NCBI RefSeq assembly: GCF_001518815.1
Contig: NZ_CP013987.1
Location: 4,424,501-4,488,500 of the forward strand
Source: Pseudomonas oryzihabitans
GTDB lineage: Bacteria; Pseudomonadota; Gammaproteobacteria; Pseudomonadales; Pseudomonadaceae
DNA: 64,000 nucleotides
Direction: 5' to 3'
Shown here: positions 8,300 to 17,218 of the stretch, one piece after another
How the letters are laid out: each line of letters opens with the position of its first letter
Numbering within the stretch: the stretch's first letter is position 1
The notes under the pieces: model-generated
What the model saw: the letters and a program-made list of their open reading frames with translations, nothing else
Database searches by the model: none
Told to the model about the DNA's origin: nothing
Translations under genes and position numbers: made by a program

Positions 8300-11200
8300 G
8301 TGCAGACAACCGTCGTCACCCCTACGGCCCTGGATGCCGAGGACGCCGAGCAGCGCCATCGTCGCCAGGAAGCCCTGGCGGCCTATGGCCTGCTCGATGG
8401 CCAGCCGGAACCGGCCCTCGACGACCTGGTGGAACTGGCTGCGACCCTTTGCGAGACGCCCATCGCCGCGGTCAACCTGCTTGGCGAACAGCAGCAGCTG
8501 TTCATCGCCGAACGCGGCCTGGGCGTGGCGGAAATCCCCCTGGCCCTGTCTTTCTGCCAACACCTGCATGCGGCCCAGGAGGCGCGGCAGATCGAGGACC
8601 TCAGCCAGGATCCGCGCTTCGTTGACAACCCCTTGGTGACCGATCCGGCGGGCCTGAGATTCTATGCCGGTGCGCCACTGCGCACCGCCGAGGGCGTCTT
8701 TCTCGGCACCCTGTGCGTGCTGGACTGGCAACCACGCGACCTGAGCCCGGCGCGGCTGACCGGCCTCGAACGCCTTGCCCGCCAGGTACTGCGTCTGTTC
8801 GAGGCCCGACTGCCGGCGACCTCGCCCACGCGGCACAGTACCCTCGACGAGACCCACTACCGCGCCCTGATGGACGTCAACCCGCAGATCATCTGGTTCG
8901 CCCGGCCCGATGGCACCTTCGAGTACGCCAATCGCTACTGGTACGAATACAGCGGCCTGAGCCCCGCCAGCACCGTCGCCGATCCCGATCTCTGGGCCGA
9001 TGCCATCCACCCCGACCACCGCCCGCACCTGTTGCGGCGCTGGCGTGAGGTGCGCCAGCAGCGCGTCGCCGGCAGTCTGGAATTGCAGCTGCGTGATGCC
9101 CAGGGTCGCTATCGCTGGTTTGAAACCCGCACCATGCCCTTCACCAACGCCAGCGGCGAGATCGAGCACTGGGTGGGCGTGGCCCAGGACATCGACAGCC
9201 GCAAGCGGGCGGAAACGGCGCTCCGCGAAAGCGAGGCCTTCGCCCACCTGCTGCTGGAATCCACCCACGAAGGCTTCTGCGCCCTGGATCGCGAGTGCCG
9301 CGCGACCCTGTGCAATCGCGCCTTCCGCCAGATGCTCGGATTGACCGAGGAGCGTGACATCCTTGGCGACCGCCTGGACACCCGGCTCAGCTCCGCCCGC
9401 AGCGAAGACGGCGCCCGGGCGCTGCAGCGCGCCGCCAGCGAAGGTGCCACCCTGCACCTCTCCGCCGACGCCCTGCTGCGCGAGGACGGCAGCCTGCTAC
9501 CGGTGGAATGGCGCGCCCAGCCGCTCTGGCGTGACGGCAAGGTCCAGGGCGCCATCTGTACCTTCGTCGATCTCAGCGAGCGTATCCGCAGCCATGACCG
9601 CCAGCGCTTCCTGCTCGAACTGGGCGACCTGCTGCACGGCGTGACCAATACGGGGGAGGTCGCCTCGGTGCTGGGCGACAGCCTGGGCCATCTGCTGGCC
9701 GTACAGCGCATCGGCTATGCCCGCGTTGGTCACGACGGTAGCCTGACCATCGACAGCGACTGGCTCGAACAGGGGCGCACCCATCGCCTCAACCTGCCCA
9801 GCCTGGGCCACTGGCATACCTCGGCAGTGGAAGAGCTACGCCGCGGCATCATCGTCAGCGTGGAAGACAGCGCCCAGGACGAACGCCTGGGCGCGATGCG
9901 CAGCCAGCTGGTCGAACATGGCGTCCGAGCCGGCCTGGTGGTGCCGCTGCTGGCCGAGGAACAGCTGGTCGGCCTGCTGTTCCTCTATGCCGGCACGCCC
10001 CGCCACTGGACCATTGGCGATGTGGCCCTGGTGCGCGAGGTGGCCGAACGCATCCGCATCGTCATCGAGCGCACCGCCGCCGCCGATGCCCTGCGCCTGG
10101 CCGAGCAGCGCATCGCCCTGGCCATGGACGTGGCCGACCTGGGCGTCTGGGACTATGACATCGACCGCGACCTGATCAGCTGGGATACGCGGCTCGCCCA
10201 TCTGGTAGGCGCCGCCGAAGGCCGCTGCTCCCTGCGCGGCGGCGCCCTGCTGCGCGCCCTGCACCCCGCGGATGCACCACGGGTACGTGCCTACGTGAGC
10301 GCCGCCATCCAGGACGGCGGCAATGCCTATGACCTGCGGCTGACCTTTCGCGTGCGCAGCTCGCGCCAGGGCGAGCCGGTGTGGCTCAGCATCCGCGGGC
10401 GCGAGCGCCTGGAGCCCGGCGGTCAGCGCCGCCTGGTGGGCATCGCCCGCGACATCACCCGCGAACGCCATGACGCCGATCGCATCAGCGAGACCAATCG
10501 CCAGCTGCGTCGCCAGATCGAGGAACGACGTGAAGCCGAAGCCCGCCAGCATGCCCTCATCGAGCTGGGGGATCGGTTGCGCGAAGGCGATCCGGAAAGC
10601 ACGGGAGTGGCCGCCGCCCTGGAATTGGTGGGCACGCGCCTGGGCCTGCGCCGGGTCGGTTATGCGCGGCTGGAGGAAAGCCGGGGCGCCTTCGTCCCAC
10701 AACAGATGTGGACGCCCAATGGCAGTCTCGATCAGGCCCTGGCCTATCCGCTGCTCGCCCCTGACAGCCTGGGCAACCAGGAAGGCGAGGCGCCCCTGGT
10801 CATCGACGACGTCAGCCAGGATCCGCGCGCCCAGGCCAATGCCCAGCGCCTGCTCGATCTGGAGATCGCGGCGCTGGTCGACATCCCGCTCTACGAGGAT
10901 GGCCGCCTGCGCGCGCTGTTCGTCGCCCATGACCAGCGCGCCCGGCTGTGGACGGAAGGTGAGGTGCAATTCCTGCGCGATGTCACCGACCGGCTCTGGT
11001 CGGCCATCTGCCGACAACGCTCCCAGGACGCCCAGCGCGAGAGCGAGGGCCGCTTCCGGCTCATGGCCGACAGCGCCCCGGTGCTGATCTGGGCCTGCGA
11101 TGCGGACGGCCAGCTGCAATTCGTCAACCAGCGCTTCGCCAGCGAATTCGACCTGCACGACGCCGACCTGCACGACCAGGGCTGGAGCGCCCTGCTCCCG

Positions 11201-12649
11201 GAGACCGAGTGCCCGGCTTTCGAGGGGACCTTCAAGCAGGCCATCGCCACCCACAGCGCCCTGCGCGCCGAGGTACGGGTGCGCAATGCCCAGGGTGAGT
11301 GGCGCTGGCTGCGCCTGGAAGGCACGCCGCGGCTGGAGCTCGACGGGGAATTCCACGGCCTGGTGGGCTGTGGCGTGGACGTGACCGAGGCGCGGCAGAC
11401 CACCGACCAGCTGGAGCAGCGCATCGCCGAACGCACCCAGGAACTGGGGCGCAGCCATGCGCGGCTGATCGCCGAAATCTACGAACGCGAGCGCACCGAG
11501 GAAGCCCTGCGCCAGTCGCAGAAGATGGAAGCCATCGGCCAGCTCACCGGCGGTATCGCTCACGACTTCAACAACATGCTCACCGGCATCGTCGGTGCCC
11601 TGGACCTGATCCGCTTGCGCATTGCCAATGGGCGTACCCAGGACCTGGATCGCTACATCAACGCCGCGGTGAATTCGGCCGACCGCGCCGCTGCCCTGAC
11701 CCACCGACTACTGGCCTTCGCCCGCCGCCAGACCCTGGACCCGCAACCGGTGGACGTGCACCAGCTGGTCGCCTCGCTGCAGGACCTGCTGGTGCGCACG
11801 GTGGGCGAAAACGTCGCCTTGCGCCTGGATCTCGCGCCGGTCGCCTGGCTCGCCCACAGCGATACCCACCAGTTGGAAAACGCCCTGCTCAACCTGGTCA
11901 TCAACGGCCGCGACGCCATGCCCGCGGGCGGCGAGCTGTGCATCGCCACCGCCAATCTCAGCCTGGATGGCGAGGCGGCCGCACGCGAATCCCTGGCGCC
12001 GGGCGACTACGTACGCCTGAGCGTGGCCGACACTGGCACCGGCATGCCGCCGGAGGTCAAGGCCAAGGCCTTCGAGCCCTTCTTCACCACCAAGCCGGCC
12101 GGCCAGGGCACGGGGCTCGGCCTGTCGATGATCTATGGCTTCGTCAAGCAGTCCGGCGGTACCGCACGCATCGACACCGAGCAGGGCCAGGGCACCACCA
12201 TCAGCCTCTACCTGCCCCGCCACCCGGAAGTGGTCGCGGAGCACGACGACAAGCCCACGACAAAAGTCGCGCCCCGCGCCGAGGCCGGCCAGACCGTGCT
12301 GGTGGTAGAGGACGAATACGCGGTGCGCATGATCGTGCTGGAGGTACTCGCCGAACTGGGCTACACCGCCCTGGAGGCAAGCGACGCCGACAGCGCCCTG
12401 CCGATCATCGAAAGCGGCCAGCGGCTGGATCTGCTCATCAGCGATGTCGGCCTGCCCGGTATGAATGGGCGCCAGCTCGCCGAAATCGCCCGTGGTCGGC
12501 GACCCGAGCTCAAGGTGCTGTTCATCACCGGCTATGCCAAGAATGCCAAGGTGCGCGGCGAATTCCTCGGCGAGAACATGGACATGCTGATCAAGCCGTT
12601 CGACATCGACGCCCTGGCCGAACGTATCCACAGCATGATCCAGCGCTAG
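8300..12649 (+). CDS. Large hybrid sensor histidine kinase (GAF/PAS arrays, REC)
   Basis: A 1449-residue cytoplasmic hybrid kinase with no obvious membrane segment. The apparent order is GAF (about 30-170), PAS (190-300), PAS (310-430), GAF (440-590), PAS (605-725), GAF (750-900), PAS (910-1030), a coiled linker, then HisKA with phospho-acceptor His in GGIAHDFNNML near 1086. A HATPase domain follows (NLVINGRDAMP, ADTGTGMP, GQGTGLGLSMIYG), then a C-terminal receiver with Asp in LLISDVGLPGMNG near 1380. The HDFNNML-type His box and the ending with one receiver fit the common HWE-unrelated hybrid class. The GTG start at 8300 has AAGGA about ten bases upstream. It follows the secretion ATPase by 44 bases and has no cognate regulator next to it. 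The signal is unknown. Confidence 0.9.
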   Translation: MQTTVVTPTALDAEDAEQRHRRQEALAAYGLLDGQPEPALDDLVELAATLCETPIAAVNLLGEQQQLFIAERGLGVAEIPLALSFCQHLHAAQEARQIEDLSQDPRFVDNPLVTDPAGLRFYAGAPLRTAEGVFLGTLCVLDWQPRDLSPARLTGLERLARQVLRLFEARLPATSPTRHSTLDETHYRALMDVNPQIIWFARPDGTFEYANRYWYEYSGLSPASTVADPDLWADAIHPDHRPHLLRRWREVRQQRVAGSLELQLRDAQGRYRWFETRTMPFTNASGEIEHWVGVAQDIDSRKRAETALRESEAFAHLLLESTHEGFCALDRECRATLCNRAFRQMLGLTEERDILGDRLDTRLSSARSEDGARALQRAASEGATLHLSADALLREDGSLLPVEWRAQPLWRDGKVQGAICTFVDLSERIRSHDRQRFLLELGDLLHGVTNTGEVASVLGDSLGHLLAVQRIGYARVGHDGSLTIDSDWLEQGRTHRLNLPSLGHWHTSAVEELRRGIIVSVEDSAQDERLGAMRSQLVEHGVRAGLVVPLLAEEQLVGLLFLYAGTPRHWTIGDVALVREVAERIRIVIERTAAADALRLAEQRIALAMDVADLGVWDYDIDRDLISWDTRLAHLVGAAEGRCSLRGGALLRALHPADAPRVRAYVSAAIQDGGNAYDLRLTFRVRSSRQGEPVWLSIRGRERLEPGGQRRLVGIARDITRERHDADRISETNRQLRRQIEERREAEARQHALIELGDRLREGDPESTGVAAALELVGTRLGLRRVGYARLEESRGAFVPQQMWTPNGSLDQALAYPLLAPDSLGNQEGEAPLVIDDVSQDPRAQANAQRLLDLEIAALVDIPLYEDGRLRALFVAHDQRARLWTEGEVQFLRDVTDRLWSAICRQRSQDAQRESEGRFRLMADSAPVLIWACDADGQLQFVNQRFASEFDLHDADLHDQGWSALLPETECPAFEGTFKQAIATHSALRAEVRVRNAQGEWRWLRLEGTPRLELDGEFHGLVGCGVDVTEARQTTDQLEQRIAERTQELGRSHARLIAEIYERERTEEALRQSQKMEAIGQLTGGIAHDFNNMLTGIVGALDLIRLRIANGRTQDLDRYINAAVNSADRAAALTHRLLAFARRQTLDPQPVDVHQLVASLQDLLVRTVGENVALRLDLAPVAWLAHSDTHQLENALLNLVINGRDAMPAGGELCIATANLSLDGEAAARESLAPGDYVRLSVADTGTGMPPEVKAKAFEPFFTTKPAGQGTGLGLSMIYGFVKQSGGTARIDTEQGQGTTISLYLPRHPEVVAEHDDKPTTKVAPRAEAGQTVLVVEDEYAVRMIVLEVLAELGYTALEASDADSALPIIESGQRLDLLISDVGLPGMNGRQLAEIARGRRPELKVLFITGYAKNAKVRGEFLGENMDMLIKPFDIDALAERIHSMIQR

Positions 12650-12722
12650 GCTGATGCAGCGGCCTGGAACTCAGCGGACGTCTGAGCTCTCTATAGGAGA
12701 CCTCAAGAAGGAGATCTCATCC

Positions 12723-13037
12723 ATGCGCCTGAAGAAGCTTGCTCTGGTTTCCCTGATCGGTCTGCCGCTGCTGGCCGCGACCACCGCCGCCAATGCGGAT
12801 GCGCGGTTCTGGCGGCATGCCGCGACCCTGGGGGCGACCTCCGGCTCGTTCTATACCACCAGCCGTGACGACCACAAGATCGTTGCCGCCACCCAGGACG
12901 ACGCCAGCTCCTACCTGGCCAGCAACGGCCAGATCCGTGGCCCCTACCTGGAAGCCGCGCTGCGCGACATGCGCGCCGCCGAGCCGGGCCTGCAGGCCAG
13001 CGACAATGATCTCGCCATGCGCATCCTGACCCAGTAA
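12723..13037 (+). CDS. DUF2388-family small exported protein
   Basis: A 104-residue protein with a signal peptide (MRLKKLALVSLIGLPLL...ANA) and a mature part beginning DARFWRHAATLGATSGSFYTTSRDDHKIV. The ending EAALRDMRAAEPGLQASDNDLAMRIL resembles the short DUF2388 periplasmic proteins found in groups in Pseudomonas beside the gcv locus. Function is unknown. The start at 12723 has a strong AAGGAG in AGAAGGAGATCTC. It is convergent with gcvH across a shared terminator. Confidence 0.75.
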   Translation: MRLKKLALVSLIGLPLLAATTAANADARFWRHAATLGATSGSFYTTSRDDHKIVAATQDDASSYLASNGQIRGPYLEAALRDMRAAEPGLQASDNDLAMRILTQ

Positions 13038-13043
13038 GGGCCA

Positions 13044-13091
13044 GGCAAAAAAGAACCCCGCCGGTCATGCCGTGCGGGGTTCTTTTTTGCC
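13044..13091. terminator. Bidirectional intrinsic terminator
   Basis: GGCAAAAAAGAACCCCGC (13044-13061) pairs with GCGGGGTTCTTTTTTGCC (13074-13091), an 18-base perfect stem with A-tract and T-tract on either side. It serves the DUF2388 gene on the plus strand and gcvH on the minus strand. Confidence 0.95.
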
Positions 13092-13117
13092 TGTTGCCTG
13101 GGCGTGAGGCTGTCGCC

Positions 13118-13501
13118 TCAGCTCTCGCTGGCCTGGCGATAGCCTTCGGCATCGAGCAGCTTATCCAGCTCGGCCGGATCCTGCGGCTTGAGCTTGAAGA
13201 ACCAGGCACCATAGGGCTCGCCGTTAACCTGCTCGGGAGCGTCGGCCAGGGCATCGTTGATGGCGATGACCTCACCGCTCACCGGAGCGTAGATGTCCGA
13301 CGCTGCCTTGACCGACTCCACCACCCCGGCCTGCTCGCCAGCGCCCAGGGTCTTGCCGACTTCCGGCAGTTCGATGAACACCACATCGCCCAAGGCCTCC
13401 TGGGCATGATCGGAAATGCCGACGGTAACGCTACCATCGGCTTCCAGGCGCGCCCATTCGTGGCTGGCGGCATAACGCAGGTCGGCGGGAATCTGGCTCA
13501 T
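13118..13501 (-). CDS. gcvH: Glycine cleavage system H protein
   Basis: A lipoyl carrier that shuttles the aminomethyl group between GcvP, GcvT and GcvL during glycine breakdown. It has 127 residues, the standard length. The lipoylated lysine is K65 in [11 protein letters not shown], preceded by the conserved HEWAR and GDVVFIELP segments. The gene is alone: its minus-strand upstream neighbour is a glycosidase and its downstream neighbour is convergent. No gcvP or gcvT lies in the window, whereas in P. aeruginosa gcvP, gcvH and gcvT are contiguous (recall). Either those genes are elsewhere or this is an additional H protein. Confidence 0.96.
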   Translation of the reverse strand: MSQIPADLRYAASHEWARLEADGSVTVGISDHAQEALGDVVFIELPEVGKTLGAGEQAGVVESVKAASDIYAPVSGEVIAINDALADAPEQVNGEPYGAWFFKLKPQDPAELDKLLDAEGYRQASES

Positions 13502-13578
13502 GAGGGGTCCTCGGGACTGGCACGGTTAAAACTCAAGGGTAGCCTGCCGACCCCGAGGACCGCCATCGCTGGCTGGGG

Positions 13579-14622
13579 TTAATTGGGCCCGATTCGTGTG
13601 CAGCTGCTGTTGTCGACGTACTTCTTAAGCGTCGCCCACTGGGGGCGATCCACGCCATTGATGGGCTCCACCGCCAGGTTGTAGTTGCCCCAACCCGGGC
13701 CGGCGGCCCAGTAGCTGGCCGGGATGCAGTGCTGCTTGAGATAGGCCAGTATGTTGTCCATGGCCACCAGCCAACGCGGATCGTCATCGGGTACGCCGAA
13801 TTCGCCGATGTAGCCCTGCTTGCCGTTCTTCTTCAGCCAGTCGACGAAGGGCTTGACGCGATTCACCCCGACCATGGGATCGAAGCCGCTCATGTCCTTG
13901 CTCGCATACTGGCCACCGCCGTCGTTGTCGAAATAGACGTGGGCGGAAAAGATCAGCTTGTCCGCCGGGTCCTTGAGCGCCAGCAGCGGATCGTTCCACT
14001 GTGGCCAGCGCGAGGCGCTGGACCAGCCATTGCCCTCGACGATGATGGGATGGACGCTGTCCATGGTGCGGATGCCGTTGATGCCATGCTGGGCGGCGGT
14101 CGGCCAGAAGGCCACGGCGTCGTGGGGCTCGTTCATGATGTCGTAGCCGTAGAGCGCCGGATGCTTGCCGAAGCGAAAGGCCAGGCGATAGGTCACATCC
14201 CAGTAGTTGAAGTAGGTGACCTTGCCGGCGCCGATGACTTCGCCGCGATACCGCGCATAGTTGTGCAGGTCGAGGATCACCTTGACGCCGTACTTCTGCG
14301 CGTAATTGAGCGTCTGGGTGACCAGCGCGCCATAGTCCGGATCCAGCATTGAGTTCAGCTTGGGTTGGATACGCTCCCAGATGATCGGAAAGCGCACCAG
14401 CTTGATGCCCTTGGCGCTCCAGTCCTTGAAGTGCTGCTCGCTGGGAAAGATGTAGTTGCGGTTGTTGATACCGGGCAGCACCTGGCTGGCGAAGCCGGCA
14501 CCGGAAAAGTTCAGACCGACCAGTTCGACCGCCTGGGCCGAACCGAAGAGGGCGCTGCTCAGGGCCAGGGTGCCGGCCAGACGCAGGGAAAACTGGCGCA
14601 AGCGCCGGGTAAGGGATTGCAT
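13579..14622 (-). CDS. Secreted GH5-family glycoside hydrolase (cellulase-like)
   Basis: A 347-residue protein starting with a signal peptide (MQSLTRRLRQFSLRLAGTLALSS...AQA). The catalytic core of clan GH-A is visible: KLVRFPIIWERI early, the acid/base Glu in YDIMNEPHD, and the nucleophile Glu in GYIGEFGVPDDD. HVYFDNDGGGQY contributes the conserved His-Tyr. It probably hydrolyses a beta-1,4-glucan, either plant cellulose or the cell's own exopolysaccharide. The ATG at 14622 is chosen because it begins the signal peptide and follows AGGTG; an upstream in-frame extension to 14766 is unlikely. No cellulose-synthase genes are adjacent, so a role in plant polymer use is as likely as matrix trimming. 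Confidence 0.88.
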   Translation of the reverse strand: MQSLTRRLRQFSLRLAGTLALSSALFGSAQAVELVGLNFSGAGFASQVLPGINNRNYIFPSEQHFKDWSAKGIKLVRFPIIWERIQPKLNSMLDPDYGALVTQTLNYAQKYGVKVILDLHNYARYRGEVIGAGKVTYFNYWDVTYRLAFRFGKHPALYGYDIMNEPHDAVAFWPTAAQHGINGIRTMDSVHPIIVEGNGWSSASRWPQWNDPLLALKDPADKLIFSAHVYFDNDGGGQYASKDMSGFDPMVGVNRVKPFVDWLKKNGKQGYIGEFGVPDDDPRWLVAMDNILAYLKQHCIPASYWAAGPGWGNYNLAVEPINGVDRPQWATLKKYVDNSSCTRIGPN

Positions 14623-15075
14623 GACTGCACCTGTGAAAAGAAATGCGCCCCGCCCCCGCAACCTAGCGAGTTCTGGCATGAGCGAGCTCAGGCGGCCGCG
14701 TCCTCCTGCGGCGCCGCGTGGTGCGACTTCGTCGTCATTGTTGGAGGTAGCTATCGGCGTCAGCACCCGCAGCTTGAGTGAATATTTCCTTTCAAAAACA
14801 ATTGGTTGCCGATGTATTTGTGTCAGATTGCCGGCGCTTTGCAGCCGTATTTGCCGCAGGGGAGCTAACGCCTTGAATCAACAGGACTTTCTGTATCCAC
14901 AAAAAGACAGAAGGGCCTGGATAGTCCTCAAAAAGACCAGCAATGTGGATACAGTCATTTTTCAAATCGCCTACCCTAATCACTTCAGAGGCTCAGCAGG
15001 CCTCCACTACCCCTGGCCCGGAACGTTCTCCTGACCCTGGGCTCTACCCCTGCGAGCCCCCGCGAGAGCCCTGCC
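14623..15075. other. AT-richer divergent promoter region with 11-bp inverted repeat
   Basis: This 450-base gap lies between the divergent GH5 and sugar dehydrogenase genes and is clearly more AT-rich than the surroundings, especially 14770-14990. It contains a perfect spaced inverted repeat, CTGTATCCACA (14891-14901) and TGTGGATACAG (14944-14954), with 42 bases between the arms. I see no credible gene in it. Confidence 0.6.
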
Positions 15076-16410
15076 ATGCCCCTTAGCGCGCCCTACCCCG
15101 CTCATACCCTGACCCTGACACTGGCCTTGGTGACCGCTACCCTGCTCGGCTGCGGCGAGACCGCCCAGTTGCAGCGCGACGCCGGCTATGGCCCGACGCC
15201 GACCCTGCCGGCGCCACACAAGACCCTGCTGCCGACAGTCAACGTGGCGCCAGCGGTCGGCTGGCCCGAGGGCGGCAAGCCCATCGCCGCGCCGGGCACC
15301 CAGGTCCAGGCCTTCGCCCGCGGCCTGGACCATCCGCGCTGGCTCTATGTACTGCCCAATGGCGATGTGCTGGTGGCGGAAAGCAATGCCCCCAAGCGCG
15401 ACGACTTTCCCGGCATCAAGGGCTGGATCGCCGGTCTGTTCATGAAGAAAGCAGGCGCCGGGGTGCCCAGTGCCGACCGCATCACCCTGCTGCGTGATGC
15501 CGACGGCGATGGTGTCGCCGAGACCCGCACCCTCTTCGCCGAGCACCTCCATTCGCCCTTCGGCATGGCGCTGGTGGGCGAGGACTTCTATGTCGCCAAC
15601 GCCGATGCCCTGGTGCGCTTCACCTATCGCCCCGGTGCCACCCACCTGGAAGGCCAGGGCACCAAGGTCACCGACCTGCCGGCCGGCATCAATCACCACT
15701 GGACCAAGAACGTCATCGCCAGCCGCGATGGCCAGAAGCTCTACCTCACCGTCGGCTCCAACAGCAACGTCGGCGAGAACGGCCTGGATATCGAGCAGGG
15801 GCGCGCCGCCATCTGGGAGCTGGACCGTGCCTCGGGCCAGAAGCGTCTGTTCGCCACCGGCCTGCGCAATCCCAACGGCCTGGACTGGGAGCCCACCACT
15901 GGCAAACTCTGGACGGTGGTCAACGAGCGCGACGAAATCGGTAGCGATCTGGTGCCCGACTACGCTACCTCGGTGCAGGACGGCGGCTTCTATGGCTGGC
16001 CCTACAGCTACTGGGGTCAGCACCTGGACAGCCGAGTGCAACCGCCACGACCGGACCTGGTGGCCAAGGCCCTTACCCCCGACTACGCCCTGGGCAGCCA
16101 CACCGCCTCCCTGGGACTGGCCTTCGCCAGCGCTGACACTCGGTTCCCCGAGGCTTTCCATCAGGGCCTGTTCATCGGCCAGCATGGCTCCTGGAATCGT
16201 GATCCCAAGAGCGGCTACAAGGTCATCTTCGTACCCTTCCAGGACGGGAAGCCCAGCGGCCCACCACGGGACCTGCTGACCGGCTTCCTCAACGCCAAGG
16301 AAGAGGCCCAGGGGCGCCCGGTCGGGGTGGTCAACGACGGCCGCGGCGGTCTGCTGGTGGCCGACGACGTCGGCAACACGATCTGGCGGGTCAGCGCCCC
16401 GCCACGCTAG
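15076..16410 (+). CDS. Lipoprotein PQQ-type sugar/sorbosone dehydrogenase
   Basis: A 444-residue beta-propeller dehydrogenase of the soluble glucose/L-sorbosone dehydrogenase family. The N-terminus is a lipoprotein signal with lipobox LLGC (cysteine near residue 26), so it is probably anchored to a membrane facing the periplasm. Propeller motifs include [44 protein letters not shown] (catalytic-type His), [12 protein letters not shown] and [11 protein letters not shown]. Such enzymes oxidise aldoses or sorbosone with PQQ as cofactor. Substrate and electron acceptor are not readable from sequence. It is transcribed away from the GH5 gene across a shared AT-rich promoter region. Confidence 0.85.
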   Translation: MPLSAPYPAHTLTLTLALVTATLLGCGETAQLQRDAGYGPTPTLPAPHKTLLPTVNVAPAVGWPEGGKPIAAPGTQVQAFARGLDHPRWLYVLPNGDVLVAESNAPKRDDFPGIKGWIAGLFMKKAGAGVPSADRITLLRDADGDGVAETRTLFAEHLHSPFGMALVGEDFYVANADALVRFTYRPGATHLEGQGTKVTDLPAGINHHWTKNVIASRDGQKLYLTVGSNSNVGENGLDIEQGRAAIWELDRASGQKRLFATGLRNPNGLDWEPTTGKLWTVVNERDEIGSDLVPDYATSVQDGGFYGWPYSYWGQHLDSRVQPPRPDLVAKALTPDYALGSHTASLGLAFASADTRFPEAFHQGLFIGQHGSWNRDPKSGYKVIFVPFQDGKPSGPPRDLLTGFLNAKEEAQGRPVGVVNDGRGGLLVADDVGNTIWRVSAPPR

Positions 16411-16423
16411 GCGCTACCCCTTT

Positions 16424-16440
16424 GTTAATCCGTCCTTAAG
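16424..16440 (+). promoter_or_regulatory. PmrA/QseB-box-like direct repeat
   Basis: GTTAAT (16424-16429) and CTTAAG (16435-16440) are separated by 5 bases, matching the PmrA-type box (YTTAAK-N5-YTTAAK) except for the first base. A TAATCT at 16451-16456 could be the -10. It lies 104 bases before the response regulator start, which suggests autoregulation. Confidence 0.6.
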
Positions 16441-16543
16441 CGCCTCGGACTAATCTTGAGCCTGACCATCCTGGGGGATGGTCACCGCTCTTGCCGTGGC
16501 AGGCCCGGAGCGGTACAACCGCTCCACCGCCTGGGAAAATCCG

Positions 16544-17218
16544 ATGAGAATACTGCTGGCCGAAGACGACATGCTGCTGGGCGACGGCATCCGCGCCGGC
16601 CTGGCCCTGGAAGGCGACACCGTCGACTGGGTGACCGATGGCCAGGCCGCCCAGGCCGCGCTGGAGACCGATCCCTTCGACTTGGTGGTGCTCGACATCG
16701 GCCTGCCCCGCCGCTCGGGACTGGAGGTCCTGGCCGGCCTGCGCAAGCGCGGCGACGCCACCCCGGTGCTGATCCTCACCGCTCGGGACAAGGTCACCGA
16801 CCGGGTCACCGGCCTGGACACCGGCGCCGACGACTACCTGACCAAACCCTTCGATCTCGACGAACTGCTTGCCCGCGTGCGCGCCCTTACCCGGCGCAGC
16901 GCCGGTCGGGCGCTGCCGCACCTGGAGCACAACGAGCTGCGCGTCGATCCGGCCACCCACCGGGTGACCCTGGCTGGCCAGCCCGTCGAGCTGGCACCAC
17001 GGGAATACGCCCTGCTGCGCCTGTTGCTGGAAAACATGGGCAAGGTGCTCTCGCGCAATCGCCTGGAGCAGGCCCTTTACGGCTGGGATGGCGATGTCGA
17101 GAGCAACGCCATCGAGGTTCATATCCATCACCTCAGGCGCAAGCTCGGCACCAGCCTGATCCGCACCGTGCGCGGCATCGGCTATGGCATCGACCAGCCC
17201 GAGCGGCCGGCGCCGTGA
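16544..17218 (+). CDS. OmpR-family response regulator, PmrA/QseB-like
   Basis: A 224-residue DNA-binding regulator. The receiver domain has acidic residues E7-D8-D9, phospho-acceptor D51 in LVVLDIGLP, and K101-type lysine in DYLTKPFD. The C-terminal winged helix spans about 125-220 (LAPREYALLRLLLENMGKVLSR, VEVHIHHLRRKLG-type recognition, IRTVRGIGYG). The ATG at 16544 is preferred over an upstream in-frame start at 16478, giving the canonical MRILLAEDD. Its stop overlaps the kinase start in GTGA, so the two are translationally coupled. Sequence style and the upstream box place it near PmrA/QseB; the exact stimulus (cations, peptides, host signals) is inference. Confidence 0.92.
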   Translation: MRILLAEDDMLLGDGIRAGLALEGDTVDWVTDGQAAQAALETDPFDLVVLDIGLPRRSGLEVLAGLRKRGDATPVLILTARDKVTDRVTGLDTGADDYLTKPFDLDELLARVRALTRRSAGRALPHLEHNELRVDPATHRVTLAGQPVELAPREYALLRLLLENMGKVLSRNRLEQALYGWDGDVESNAIEVHIHHLRRKLGTSLIRTVRGIGYGIDQPERPAP

